Assembly: GCA_016748015.1 (NCBI GenBank)
Contig: JAAOMT010000369.1
Coordinates: 180,109-244,108, forward strand
Direction of reading: 5' to 3'
Length of the DNA: 64,000 nt
From: Geosiphon pyriformis
Lineage: Eukaryota > Glomeromycota > Glomeromycetes > Archaeosporales > Geosiphonaceae
Every line of letters starts with the position of its first letter. Position 1 is the first letter of the stretch. This document shows, piece after piece, positions 31,967 through 44,041 of this stretch. Both the position numbers and the translations under genes were made by a program. The notes under the pieces were generated by a model. That model worked only from the letters and a program-made list of their open reading frames with translations. It was not told the DNA's origin and ran no database searches.

Positions 31967-32640
31967 TCATCCTCTCCAAAAAGATTGAACTTTGGTGAAA
32001 TTAAGCTATTTATAGTGTAATCTATTTGAAGAGTTTTATCTAACTCAAAGCTAACTAGTTTGTTGAAGTTTTTTATAGATAGGGTATATAATACTTGAGG
32101 CGAAATGAGTTTTATATCCAAGAGACCAAATCTCTGTATTAGAGTTTTGGCTCTTCTAGCAATAGTTAAAACTCTTGGGACATCTAATCATATAATGCCC
32201 AAAATTTCTGCCTGTATCTCTGAAGTTGTTTTCTTCATAAGTTTCATATTCTCTATGATTTCACTAAAATAACCATAGAGTTCTAATTGCCTTCTATATG
32301 ACAAGTTTTTGTCTATAGGTAAGATTTCTTGAAGTGTTTTTCCAATTGTGTTAGAAGATAGAAGTATAGCTGCTGTTATACTTTTCAACAGATATTTATC
32401 CATTTTATTACCAATTTTTTCTCTTCTGGTAGTAGTTTTTTTTGGTCTAATAACAGTATGTGTTCCATTGTTATCAATTATGGTGGTTTGTTTTCCAATG
32501 GTCAGAGTAGCATTTGGATAGTTTTTGGTTCAATACTTATGGAGAGTATAGAAGACATTTTGAATGTTTTGATCCAAAAAATAATTGTTCATGTTGATTG
32601 AAGATATTTCTGTTTTGGGAATGATGCATTTATTTATACT
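31967..32640 (-). pseudogene. Element D accessory ORF X
   Basis: Minus-strand coding remnant between integrase and the polypurine tract. Open at 32403-32188 (AILLSSNTIGKTLQEILPID, LSYRRQLELYGYFSEIIEN) and at 32121-31936 (ISPQVLYTLSIKNFNKLVSF, then FNLFGEDDVMVETYTFY into the LTR edge), with one stop between. It is helical and Leu/Ile-rich, without a signal peptide. Its position matches X in A, B and C, but similarity to them is not obvious by eye; it may be a fast-evolving homologue or a different protein. Confidence 0.5.
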
Positions 32641-33930
32641 TGATTTTTGCTAATTATTTAAGTTGGTATTACCACAACAGGCAGCCAATCAGATTGTTTA
32701 TGATATTTTTTAAATTGTGTACTATAAACAGAATGATCATTGAAGATTGTTTCAGATTGATCTTGAAGAATATAAGAACCATTGTTCAAAACTTTGTTAA
32801 CTATAAAGAGTTCTTTCTACTGGCTAGAGAATTTATCACTATAAAAATTGTCTCTATCTGAACAGTATTTTAGTACCAAGTCATCAATACTTAAAGAAAG
32901 TGTTTTATAGGTTTTTTTTTTCTTAAGCTTTTCTTGAAACTGTTTTATTTTTTCAAAAGCAATTATTCGTGTTTCTACCAAGGAGTCAAGAATGATACCA
33001 AGTCTTCTTTGCAAAATGTCTTTGTAATTCCTATTGTGATCTCTTCAAAGGGTATTGTTTCAATGTCAGTTTTTATTGGTAGTGTTGCTATATGTCCATA
33101 AAGCAGATAAAAAGGTTCATAACTTGTTATGTCATGATTCACAGTTCTATAAGCAAACAAAGCTGAAGGCAGTATTTTGTCTTATAAGTTTGTTTCTTTA
33201 CTGGTTTTGGTTAGGATTTCACATAGTGTTTTATTGAAACATTTCACTAAGCTATCTGTTTAGGGGTAATAAGAGAAGAAAAGTTTATGATATATTCCCA
33301 TTTTTCTACAAAGTTCTTTAACCAGTGTACTGAAAAAAGCTCTTCTTCTATCAAATAAGAATTCTTTGAAGCAGTCATAATGGCAAATAATATCTTCATA
33401 AATAAAATTGGCTATTGAGACTGCTGTTTGGTCTAGAGTGGCTCTTGCTTTTACCCACTTTGTAAGATAGTTGGTAGCTGTAATAATATATCTGTTGCTA
33501 TCAGAAGTGATTGTTAAAGGTCCAACAACATCTATACCAATTCTGTCAAATGGTTAACCAACAGAGATTGGATGGATATCTTCTTTGCGATTGAGTTTGC
33601 CTCTTCTTTGGCAGATGTTGCAGGTTTTGATGTATTCAGCAGCTAAAGTTTTCTGAATTGTTTTTGTTTTTCTAAAGTGTCCAGCTAATGGGTCAGTGTA
33701 CATGTTGTATATTACAATTTCTCTTTCTTTAAATCTGATAACTCTCTGGGAGCAGTTAGAATCTTTTCTGTTTCTTTTGTATAATTGGTTTTGGCAGATC
33801 AAATAGAAATTTGATTGTTTGCACAAATGTTCTCTTTGCTGTTAAGTGTATTCAGGTGGGTATTGTTCTTTACCCAAAAATTCCATTAAAGCAGAGTAGT
33901 TGTCCAAGTTCATTATTATGTTTGTTTATA
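32641..33930 (-). pseudogene. Element D integrase
   Basis: Zinc part from 33826: YNMYTDPLAGHFRKTKTIQK and EYIKTCNICQRRGKL; the first His of HHCC is Tyr-Thr here (MYTD for MHTD). Core: IDVVGPLTITSDSNRY (first Asp), FKEFLFDRRRAFFS (second Asp), and TDSLVKCFNKTL, where the usual Glu is Lys. The C-terminal half has TVNHDITSYEPFYLLYGHIA and a lysine-rich QEKLKKKKTYKTLSLSIDDL. There are several stops. The Glu-to-Lys change is a G-to-A transition also found in element C. Confidence 0.83.
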
Positions 33931-34440
33931 AAAGAGTTACTAATAAATAAGTTGGTTTAGTTTGAGAAGTTGTACTATCACTAAATAGTAAGTCTAGAGA
34001 GAGCATTGGTATTTTAATGATTTGCTCTTTTGTGGTGTTGAATATTATAGTCAAATTCATCCAAGTGGAGTATCCAGTGAGTTATTTGTCTGTATTCTAG
34101 CTTTTTTTTCTTGTACAGTCAAACCAAGGCTTAATAATCTCTTATCACTAAGAATTTTGCACCAAGAAAATATTGATCTCAGTAATTAGTAACCCAAACT
34201 ACTACTAGACATTCTTGTTCAGTAACCAAATAATTCTTTTCTACTGGTGTGAGAAATCTACTGACATATGCTATGGCATGTTTTCTGCCATTTTCATCTT
34301 TTTGTGAAAGAACAGCACCAAGTCTATAGCCAGATGTATCAGTGTGGAGGATAAAAGATTGGTTTAGATCAGGTTGTTTGAGAATTGGTTTAGTAACAAG
34401 TTTTTCCTTCAGAAATTCAAAAGCTTTTTGTTGATGAGTG
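33931..34440 (-). pseudogene. Element D RNase H remnant
   Basis: Read from 34440 down: STHQQKAFEFLKEKLVTKPI, SFILHTDTSGYRLGAVLSQK (first Asp kept) and GRKHAIAYVSRFLTPVEKNY, then a Glu-containing stretch (TEQECLVVVWVTN) and frame breaks. The HTDTSGY block identifies it. There is no long open frame; stops and small shifts are frequent after 34250. Confidence 0.72.
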
Positions 34441-35219
34441 CTTCAGTAATAATTGACATTTTTCTTGAGTAGCTGATTAAGAGGAAAGACAATTTTGAAG
34501 AAATCCTTGATAAACTTGCAATAGTAAGAGGCCAAACCAAGGAAAAAGTGTAGTTCAGAAACATTTATTGGTTGTCTAATGTTCTGGACTTTTTTAACTT
34601 TAGCTAAGTCAGAGAAGATTCTATCTTTTGTAATAAGATGACTAAGGAACTGGGTAGATTGATGTCCAAAGAAAGATTTGATTGGGTTGATCTTAAGGCC
34701 AGCATTTCTAAGCAGATCAAAAACCTTCTGTAAATGTTCAAGATGTTCATCCCAGATTTTTGAATATACCATTATGTTATCCAAGTAAACCAGAACAAAG
34801 TTTTCTTTTACTGATTCAAACACTTTATCCATTAAGCATTGAAAGATAGAAGGAGCATTGGTGAGACCAAAAGACATGACTGTGAATTCATAGGTGTCAT
34901 ACTTAGTGATGAAAGCAGTTTTTTTTCTGCTTTCTGAATTCATCTCTACTTGCCAGAATCTAGCAGTTAAGTCAATAGTTAAGAAGAAAGCAGCACTATT
35001 GAATTTATTTAGCATTGCATCAATCTTGGGAAATGGGTATATGTCTTTTATAGTGATGGCATTTAATTGGCAATAATCAACACAGAAGCATAGAATTCTA
35101 CCTTTTTTGGATACCACTACAACTAAAAAAGCCTATTTACTCTTGGTTTTTTGTATGAATCCAAAATCTTTCATCCAATTTATCTCTTTCTTGATAAACT
35201 TATTATTGCGTCTATTGGA
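34441..35219 (-). pseudogene. Element D reverse transcriptase
   Basis: A 224-codon open frame from 35117. FCVDYCQLNAITIKDIYPFP, FLTIDLTARFWQVEMNSESR (motif A Asp), YEFTVMSFGLTNAPSIFQC, NFVLVYLDNIMVYSKIWDEH (YLDN: second Asp changed to Asn), LKINPIKSFFGHQSTQFLSH and FFLGLASYYCKFIKDF. It is a long intact frame with an inactivated catalytic box. The N-terminal finger region continues upstream to about 35220 with a stop. Confidence 0.88.
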
Positions 35220-35757
35220 TTAATAAGGCTTCAAATGAATGGAACAAATTTCTTTTGTGGTAATGATGTGTTGTATCACATGGATTTGTCCAGGGGTATC
35301 ACCTTCTTTTGAGATAACTGGGTTATTTCTAGCCAACAGATTTTCAATATCCACTTTTTTTTCTTCAAGAGAAGGTTCTTTTTGTTCTACAACTAATGAT
35401 TGGATTTCAGATAGTTCATTCTCAAAGGATTTTTGTACTTCTTTAAGTTCTTCTTGAGGTATTAAGCTAATTGGTTCCCAATCTTTGTAATAGATTAGGC
35501 AGGATTTGCATTCATCACTTGGCAAATACAAAGGTTTATTATACCAGCACTATACACAAGGGCCATGCCACCAATAACTGTATTTGGCTTTCTTGCCAGA
35601 TTTTCTGTCAAAGGTTCTTCTAAGGATATCATAGTAAAACCAGCAGATTAGCTTGCCATTTACTATAATTTCTTTTTTGTCAGCTTTAATGTTGTCTAAT
35701 GGCTTGCTATTACTAGTAAAGATGATATAAATGAGTTTAGCAGTTTCTTCTTGTTCT
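35220..35757 (-). pseudogene. Element D region between protease and RT (Cys-containing)
   Basis: From 35757: GKLICWFYYDILRRTFDRKS, WHGPCV-stop-CWYNKPLY, then ECKSCLIYYKDWEPIS and a Glu/Lys-rich stretch open at 35531-35220. The Cys pairs sit where B and C have their larger Cys clusters, but only a CxxC pair and single Cys are clear. There is no dUTPase motif in this interval. It may be a reduced version of the Cys-rich region; similarity is positional. Confidence 0.5.
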
Positions 35758-36640
35758 TTTTAATCTTCATTATCACTTTTATTATCATCATCTGATTCAT
35801 CTGATTGTTCTTCTTCTTGGTTCTGTTTGGTTACTAAAAGAGTTGTCCAATAATAACATTTAACCACAATGGGTTTCTCACCACATCTGATGGTTAACTC
35901 GCAAAGTTCATAATCAAGTAGTGCTTTAGCTTTCTTAAGCCACTCATTATCAACAATGATAGTATACTCTTTTGCTTCAGATACTTTCATGTCTGTTTTG
36001 ATGCTGATACTATTGATTCGAACAGAAATAGCTTTGGCTATGTTCAGATCTTTTTTCTTGTCACTATGTACATTGGTTATTGGTCTTGTAGAAGACTCAT
36101 CAATCTTTCTGCCAATTGCTTTAAGAAAATGTTTGGCAATTACACTAACAGATGATCTACTGTCTAGGATCAGATCACTGAAATAACCAGCCATTTGGGC
36201 TTTACAAATCAGAGGAGTGACATTGCTGTTATTAGCAAGTCCAGCTTGGCAAGGGCATTTGTTGGTTTTTGGTGTTTTTTTCTTTGGTATTAATGATTAA
36301 CAAAGATCTTTTCTGAACTGTGGATGGATCATTAATTGACCAAATATAATGTGTGCTGGAGTTTCCATGAGATCTTTAACAACAGAATAGAGTCCAGATT
36401 TTTGTACTATTTCTGAAGGTTTCAACTTTGGAGGATTTTTAAAAACTTTAGCCTTTGGTGGCTTATTGTTATCAACAGTTAATATGGATGCTTTTTTTGG
36501 ATCTATAATAAAATCAACCTTGGCTTTCTTCTTTTTTCTTGTTAGGTCGAAAGTGTTAATTGCCAGTTTATCCATATTATGGTCATTATTAGTTAAATTA
36601 AAAGCGTAAAAAGAGTTTTTTTCTGGTTGGCTTGCACTTT
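35758..36640 (-). pseudogene. Element D aspartic protease and upstream linker
   Basis: Linker open at 36575-36297, with YSVVKDLMETPAHIIFGQL, a motif commonly preceding gypsy proteases. After a stop and a CPCQ stretch, the protease frame opens at 36194: FSDLILDSRSSVSVIAKHFL, where the catalytic loop DSG is DSR, a G-to-A change that would inactivate it. Then SISIKTDMKVSEAKEYTIIV, VDNEWLKKAKALLDYE and an acidic tail ending in Asp/Glu-rich text at 35760. Confidence 0.8.
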
Positions 36641-36775
36641 TACTCTTTGGAAGTGCGCCTACCAGTTTAAAGGCTAATAAACAGTGGCTTCAACTAGGGG
36701 ATCTTTTCCAAAAAAATTGATGTTGGCATAATTGGGTTTTTGGTTAGAAACATTATTGTTGGTGGTTCTGTTGTT

Positions 36776-38212
36776 TTAATTGTCATTGTTTTTAGGAACT
36801 GGAGGGGGCAATGAAAGATTGTTGCAGTTTCTTAAGAAGTGTCCAATTAGTCCACAATGATAGCACACAGGTGGGTCATGATTTTGCTGTCTTTGATATG
36901 ATGGTTGTTGGGGCTGATTGAAGTGGAATTCAAATCTGGGTCTTTGGAGTTGTTGATTCTCTTTAACTGCTTGGGCCAAAGGTTCTAATAGCTGGGCAAG
37001 ATTTGTTGTGAGCTTATCTATTAAATGTTCATTTGAATCTTGAGTTTGGGCAGCAAAAGAGATAGCAGCCATTTGTGAAGCAGGAGCCATAATAGGAGCA
37101 GGAGCAAAAACTGGAAACATGGATCCCAAGTGCATCCTTTAGTTGTCTTCAATTTGTTGGGCAAGTTCAATGGCCATGTCCATTGTTGGGTTGTTTTTTA
37201 AAGCCAAGAGAGACCAAAGAGCATATGATAGATTAGTTCTTAATTCTTTTGTAAAGGAATAGATCTTTTGCTTTTCTGTTTAGTTTCTTCCAGAATTTAC
37301 ACATTTGATTAGCTTTTTGATAGCTTTGACATATTTAGTTACTACTTCTCTAGAGCCTTGGATTCTTCTTTTCAGTTCCATGTGCCATTTGGATATTAAT
37401 ATTGGGGTTCTGAATTTGGTCTCAAACCAGATAATAAAAGAGGTATTTTCTTCTCCAACATTGGTTGGTGTCTATCTAATTATTCTGTGTTGAGCATTAG
37501 CATCTGTTTCTTGTGAGAACCAAATAGCAGGAGAGTCTTGGAGATAGCCACCAACAATTTGGAACTTGTATTTTTTATTATACTGGTTGGCTGTAGCAGC
37601 TCTCTCAAAATCATTTAACCATTCAATTAGATCTTGGACATCATTTCTGAATAATGGTAATGGGGCGTTGTTTCTTTGCCCTAAAGCAGTCTGTATACTT
37701 TGGAAGGCAATCAGAATGTTTTATTGTAGAGAGTTTTAAGCCATTGGTTCAGGTGTAACTGTTTGTGTAAAGTGTTCTGATTTACTTAAAAAAAGATCAA
37801 AAACAGAAGTGGTTTGATAGCTTTTTTCTTCTGTTTCAAAAAAAGTTTTAGTTGATTAATGGGCAGCAATCCAAATATGGATTTGATGATTCAGATATTC
37901 AAAATCAGAGGGCTGTTGTTCAAAGGTTGTTGAGTATAAAAGTTGATTAATGCTGTTGTTTTTTTCTTCACAGTTGTTTTTAAAATAAGCTTGGTCAAAG
38001 TAATAGGTTGTATAAGCTGTGTAGATTTTAGTTGAATGCTTATTCAGGAACCAGTTCCAAAAGTCTTGGAATTGTCTGCTGGATTGTTCTTCAATGGGGA
38101 AGCAAATCAAGCAGAAGGACAAAAGATTGAGTTCAATAAAGTCTAGATCATTTTTGTTGTGTGCTTCAAAGTGTTCTTTTGATAGTTGTGACAGGTATGA
38201 ATAATTACCCAT
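36776..38212 (-). pseudogene. Element D Gag
   Basis: Starts at an ATG at 38212, about 60 bp after the 5' LTR. The N-terminal 118 codons (YSYLSQLSKEHFEAHNKNDL) are intact to a TAA at 37856. The capsid domain follows: FRNDVQDLIEWLNDFERAAT, KFQIVGGYLQDSPAIWFSQE and TSFIIWFETKFRTP, then a Gln/Ala-rich stretch from 37135 and a perfect CX2CX4HX4C knuckle, CYHCGLIGHFLRNC, at about 36830-36871. Four or five stops, mostly at Gln/Arg positions. Confidence 0.85.
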
Positions 38213-38251
38213 ACAATAGAAAACAAAGTAGATTTTGACAACCTCACAAGG

Positions 38252-38270
38252 AGCACTACTTTTATGTTAC
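38252..38270 (-). other. Element D primer binding site
   Basis: Minus-strand TAGTGCTCCTTGTGAGG a few bases after the 5' LTR, matching the PBS of A and C (TGG changed to TAG). Confidence 0.6.
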
Positions 38271-38274
38271 AGAT

Positions 38275-38941
38275 TGGAGTAACAAGCTAATGGATAGCAA
38301 GGGAAAACAGGATTGTAGGGTGATGGAAATAATCAAGGAAATTTAACTTCAAAGAGCAAATTGAATAAGTATGAATTCAATGTATAAGATTAGTCTCATA
38401 AAATATCTCAGTTGCTATACTTTTTAAAAGATAACTGGGGAATTTGAAGGTAGAGAGATAATCCATACTGTCAACAAATGATTACACTTGGTATAATTCT
38501 ATGCCTCATGTTGGCGCTCTTAGAATTCAATATCAAGTATTAGATGTGCTCTTCAATTATGTTTTATTTAATAATCTTCAAATGCTGTAATTATATGTTT
38601 CAGGAAAAGGATAGATAAATACCAATAAGTAGTCTTTTATCTTTAAGATGTTCAGATACTTAAAGATAGAGAAAAAGAAATTAGTGATAAGAAAAAAATT
38701 GAGATGAAGTTGTTATTTTATTTCTTTATTTCTTTGATTCTTATATGCTTTTTTATAGCTAAAAGATTCATCACTTATATAGCTATCAAAAGTGGTCAAT
38801 GATTAGGTTAATAATCAGATCAATAATCAGGTCAATAATTAGGTCAATGATCACTTTCTAAAAATAGAGTGGCTAATTTATATGATATCAATGGCTAATA
38901 TATGTAATAATTAATAAGAAGTATAAGTTTTAACTGTAACA
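38275..38941 (-). repeat. Element D 5' LTR
   Basis: TGTTACAGATTGG to ACTGTAACA. Followed by GTAG (38942-38945), the right target duplication. Carries an expanded run of GGTCAATAATCAGATCAAT-like units at about 38805-38860 compared with 31326-31966. Confidence 0.93.
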
Positions 38942-38945
38942 GTAG

Positions 38946-39105
38946 TAATATATATATTAATATAGGTGTTTAGTGTTGTTTTGTTTTGTTTGAATAACTG
39001 GCCATATATTGTAAAACCATAAGTTATATTTAATTTAAACTACTTAGTTTGGTTTTATATACTAGATAACAATTAGGCTTTATTTATTAAAATAATAATA
39101 ATAAT
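38946..39105 (+). mobile_element. LINE2, final segment and 3' UTR
   Basis: Resumes after element D with AATATAGGTGTTTAG, the same terminal IGV-stop as in LINE1 (GGAGTGTAG at 6178-6186), then a drifted 3' UTR. GAATAACTGGCCATAT corresponds to GAGTAGCTGGTTATAT in the half-LINE at 46170. It ends in an A/T-rich tail near 39105. Confidence 0.8.
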
Positions 39106-40257
39106 AAAACTTACCAAAAACAAATATTTTATTTTAAATATAATAATTATATTTTTAAATTTTTTATACAAAACAAAAAAAGTATTTAATAAAATAATAA
39201 TTAAAGTAATCAAAATACTAATTGATTTAAAAATAAATTTAATTATTAAAGTTAAAACACTTAATTTGGATTCCAAAAAAGCCAAACAAAAATCAATTAA
39301 AAGATTAATAATAATAACAACAATAATAACAATAATAGTAGTCAGAAAATTAATAAAAAAACCATAAAAGCAAAAATAAAAACCATAACATAAAATTTAA
39401 TTTTAGCTAAATATAATTATAAATTTCTAAAAAAAACAATAAATTAAAATAAAAACTTAAAAATAATAATAATAATATCTTATAATTTAAAATTAAATAA
39501 ATAAAATTTTAATACTTATAATATTATTAATATTTAAATGTTTTTTATTAAACAAAATATTTTTTTTAAAATACTAATTTTGATAATAATAGTATTTAAA
39601 TTATTTTTAAAGCCAAAAATAATAATTGCTTATTAAAATTATTTAACAAAATTAAAAAAATAAAAAATAAAACAAATATAATTATCAATTTAAAAAATCA
39701 GTTTATTGATTTTAAAAACTAAGCAACTAAAAAAAAATTAACTAATTTAATTTTAAATATATTACAAAAAGAATAAATTTTTTAATTCACAAAAAAAAAG
39801 TAATATTATTTTTGTTTATTAATATTAATTAACATACTAAAACAGCTGGAATTATATTAAAAAATTTAATATAAACTATAATATATTAACAAATGTTAGT
39901 AAACTTTAATAAAACTTTAAAAACTTTACTATAAATATTAAAAACAGTTTTAATATTAGTTATAAATATACTTAAAAACATATTGTGTAAAATAATAATA
40001 AAAAAAAAACTCAAATATTATTATAAATTTGGCAATTTTAAGAATAAAAAAACAAAATTAGTAAACTTAACTTGAAATATAAACTTTATACAAAAAAAAT
40101 TTTATATTATTTCTAAATAAAAACTTAATATTAATAAAATTATATATAATTTAAAATATAGTCTTAATAAAAACCAATTTATTTAAAAAAAAACACTAAA
40201 ATAAAAATTATTTACTTGATAAATTTTTGATAATTAATAATTATTTTCTAAATATTA
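39106..40257. other. AT-rich stretch without recognisable features
   Basis: Nearly pure A/T with many A-runs. No domain, boundary or match to the other elements could be followed. It is probably ancient decayed repeat. Confidence 0.5.
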
Positions 40258-43200
40258 TTAAATAAAAAAAAATTTTTGTTTTTTTTAATTTTATAATCAT
40301 AATCAGAGCAAAGAATAAAAAACTGATTTTAATAACTACTAAAGCATTTTTTTTATCTTTAACTAATACTTTACCAGTCAAAGTTCTTTCAAAAAAACTT
40401 ATTTGGATTAATCTTAGTGTTGTTTCTACTCTCTTTAAGAGCTTAAAAGTTTTTAATAATAGACTAGTTAACAAGTTAATTTTTTTTATAGTTTCCATAT
40501 CTGGTGTTTCTAATATTATTTCTTCAAAAAAATGATCAAAAAGATTAAAAACTCAAAAAAATAGAAGTATTATTCACTTCTGCTATTATTATACTAAATT
40601 TTTTTGTAATTTTTAATAAAATCTTAAATAAAATTTTTATTATATTATCTAAAATAGGCCAAGATCAATCATTAACTGTATTGTCAAATGTGGTATTTTT
40701 TAGCATATTTTTGCCAATTTTAGAAGCAAAACAACAGTTTTTTGTTAGATTATCTGTTCTTGAAAATTGGGCTAACCAGTGTTACAGGTGTTTCTTGGGG
40801 TGTCGAGTGAATAACAAACCCGTAACTTGGTGTGCAAAGCAATTGGTGATGATAATAATCTGAAAATATTTTATCTGAAGGTTTTCCAATCGAGTTCTTT
40901 GTATAATAGACAAAGATTCAATAATAACAGTTTATCAGTAGTTTCTTAAAACCGTAGTTTTGTCAATTGCTTACTCAGCTTGATGGTTAATGATTCTTCT
41001 GGTATGATATCCTCTGTAAGTGTATATCAGTGCTGTTTCCTGACATCAGTTTCTCTGTAAGTCCTCCAAAAGTAAGTATTATTAAGTAAGTTTTATTCCT
41101 CTGTAAGTTCTTCAAGAGTAAATTTTTTAATCAAATTAGTAGACAACAAAGAAAATAAAGAAAAGATAAAAGAGAAAATAAGAAATAAGCCAAGGCAATT
41201 TGCAAGTTAGTATCCCATCAATAGCCATGATCAAAAGCTATTGTTCTAGTATGGTTAAGTATCAATTACTATTAACATGAAGTGTTGATAGTGGCAGCAG
41301 GTTTGAGATAACAAACAGTTATTTATTTGTGGTTTTGGAAAGTTGTCTAGATGAAATCTAAAATGAAAGGTCTTACTAAAGAATTTTTTTTTTTTTGTAA
41401 TTTTAATAATTATGATTTTGCAAGTTTAATTGATTCTATGAGTCTAATTGACTTCACGAATTAATTGACTCTAAGTTCCATTGACTAATTTTCTAACTTC
41501 TAATACTACTGCTATATATACATATTTGAGATTTCTCAATTCCTCAATTTTTCATGTCAGGAATCCTGGAATTTCTGGAATTCTACAATTCCTTTAAGAG
41601 GAATTCTGGAATTCTGGAATCCTATGATTCCTCGTGTAAGAATTCTGCAATTTCTGGAATCCTGCAATTTTTCTGAGAAGAATCCTGAAATTCCATATTT
41701 ACTATGTCTACCTATGATTGGCTAATTTATATGCTAATATACTTTGTATATTTTATGAGTAACACCAGTTAGAAATTAATTTATTTTCTTTGTTGTTTTT
41801 AATACTATTGTTAATGTTACTTAAAAAATTATTATTAGTTATTAAATATTTGTTGAATAAGTAGTCTTTATTCTGGTGCTTGATACTATTTTTAAGATTA
41901 AATTGGCTTATATTAAAACTGTTTTTCAGTTTGTATATGGTTTTCTGAATACAAAATTAATATTAAAAAACAATATAAAGCTTTTTTACATAGAATTTGC
42001 TTTTCAAAAATCTTTAAAAACTATATTTTTGGTTAAGTTTACAAGCTTTGTTTATTTGGCCACTTTTAAAACCACCAAATTTTTGGTGGTTTCTAAATCT
42101 GGTTTTTTTTTACTGCTGTTATATTATATAATATGTTTTTAAATGTATTTACTACTAATATCAAAATACCACTTAGTGTTTTTGGTAAAATTATTTATGT
42201 TATACTAAAGTTTACTGGTGTTTAGTAATATGTAGTTGTTTATTTTATAAAACTAAATACTGCTGTATTTATTTTAGATTATTAATTAGTTTTAATAAAC
42301 AAGAATAGTATTAAGATCCTTTTTTTAATTAATCAAAATAAGATTATTTTGTCTAAAAATAAGTTCAAAACCAAGTTAATTGTTTTTTTTTTTATTGTAC
42401 TATTTTTGAAATCAGCAATATAATTTTACAGATTAGTGGTTAATTTTGGTTATTGTTTCTAGTTTGTATTAATTATATTTAGTTTTTAAGTAAATTTAAA
42501 TATTGCAATAATTAAAACTAGTATATTAAAAAAGTGCTATAACTGATAAAAAACTCTTAGTTGTTAGTACTGTTTTAGGTATTAAAAAATAAACCATCTG
42601 ACTGTAAATTATAAAATGTCCTCACTCTTTATTTTCAAGATTTTTAAGGTATTTATGTCTTGTTTTATAAGTACTAGATCTTATGCCAAAACTTTTGCTC
42701 TTATGAACTTTCTTAAACTTTTTTTTTGACAGTTTTTGTTTCTTTTTCTGTAATTGTTGGTAATTTTTTGGTTTTTTTTTAGTTGGCTTTTTTGAAGTTT
42801 GATTTGGCCAAAATAACTATTTTAGTTGAATCTATTATTGAACTTATTGGTTTTTTAATAACTGTATTTGACTAATTTGTTAAGAATAATTTTGTTTTAA
42901 GCAATGTTTTTAGCCTTAAAGTTAATAAGTTTATAATACATCTAAAAACTTTTAACAAGATTGTTGGTAAGTTAAAAAAAAAATTTTATTAAAAAAAATA
43001 TTATATAGAGAATATTAATATGTTTAACAATTTAGCAGATCAAGTTATTATTAATAATAAGATGTTTTTTAATTTAATGTTATTTTGGATTCACAAATCT
43101 GTTAATTTAAAACTAATTCTTTAAAAACAGTTAAATTACTAATTAGATTGGTTTTTTGTAGTATTATTTTGTTTAATATAATTTAAAAGATGTTTTTTTT

Positions 43201-43345
43201 GGATAATTTTTCTTTTGTTATATTAATATAATATAATTTGAACTAGTTTAAGTAACTGGTTATATGTAAAAAGTACATAAACTATATTTAACTCTAAAAT
43301 GCTTAGTTTGTTTCTAATTTTTAAATAATAATTGAATCTTATTTA
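40258..43345 (+). mobile_element. Half-LINE copy 1 (old), interrupted by a solo LTR
   Basis: Pairs block by block with 44010-46290: AATCAGAGCAAAGAATAAAA at the start, AATAGACTAGTTAACAAG, AGAAGCAAAACAACAGTTTT, then after the solo LTR the 41876-42142 frame (LDTIFKIKLAYIKTVFQ), knuckle region at about 42560-42600 and a 3' UTR at 43230-43345. The knuckle reads CFRY-stop-KINHLTVNY, with Tyr at the last ligand as in copy 2. There is no EN, RT or RNase H between ORF1 and the 3' UTR. Differences from copy 2 are mostly C-to-T and G-to-A. Confidence 0.78.
40780..41764 (-). repeat. Solo LTR of a gypsy element (A/C-related)
   Basis: Starts TGTTACAGGTG, ends GAGTAACA and is flanked by a perfect 4-bp duplication CCAG (40776-40779 and 41765-41768). 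Related to the A and C LTRs in the first 150 bp (ACAAACCCGTAACTTGGTG). U3 (about 41525-41700) carries many GGAATTC/TTCTGGAA units resembling heat-shock element half sites. On the minus strand these lie just upstream of a TATATATAG box at about 41511-41521. It is the product of LTR-LTR recombination. Confidence 0.92.
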
Positions 43346-44009
43346 TTAAACATATAATAAATATATATATATATATATATTATTAAAAATAATACCAGAA
43401 AACAAAAAAAAATAGTTGATTTATTACTATTAAATTAGTTTAATTTTTAAAATTAAGTAATCTAATACTATAATTAATATTAATAATACAAAATAACAAA
43501 AAAGCCAAAAAAAAAACAAAAAAAGCCAAAACTTTATTTTTTATAAAAAAACAGATTTTAAAACACTAAAATTAACAAAAAAATCTTTTAGTATTTTAAA
43601 AAAATTATTATTAAACATAGTAAAAATATGAAAAAATTGTTTTTTGGCTATTTTGGCTTTTTTAATTATTTAAACAACAGTAAAAAAAACAAAAAACAAA
43701 AATCTAATTATTAAATTTTATTAAATACTTTAAAATTTTTAAAAAAACAAAAATTATATTAAAACTATTCCAAATAAACTATTTTAAAAAAACTTAAAAA
43801 AAAAAACTTTTAATTAAAGATAAAAAAATGCTTTTTAAATAACAAAAAATTAATTAACTATTATTTTATTAATAAAAAAACTATCAATTGCTTCAAATAA
43901 CAAAGAAAATAAAAAATTATAGATTTTTTACTTTTTGTTATAATTATAATTATAAAAGTAAAATAAATAAAGTTTTTTTGTTTTAATATTTTTATATAAA
44001 AATTAATAA
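43346..44009. repeat. AT-rich spacer with (AT)n microsatellite
   Basis: A/T-only stretch between the two half-LINEs with an AT dinucleotide run at about 43358-43381. No gene or element boundary is seen apart from the half-LINE ends. Confidence 0.6.
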
Positions 44010-44041
44010 TAAAAAACAAAACTTTTTGTTTCCTTAATTTT

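Larger units (their letters stand above)
31326..38941 (-). mobile_element. Element D: Ty3/gypsy LTR retrotransposon without dUTPase
   Basis: LTRs 31326-31966 and 38275-38941, perfect 4-bp target duplication GTAG (31322-31325 and 38942-38945), about 7.6 kb. Minus-strand order: PBS, gag with CCHC knuckle, protease, short Cys-containing region, RT, RNase H, integrase, X, polypurine tract. There is no dUTPase between protease and RT, which makes it shorter than A-C. It lies in LINE2 only 400 bp from element A. All enzymes carry at least one inactivating change. Confidence 0.94.

Noticed and set aside
39073-39285. Hydrophobic minus-strand ORF of 70 codons as a membrane protein
   Set aside because: Arises from A/T homopolymer composition (Ile, Leu, Phe, Lys only) and has no conserved counterpart in the window.
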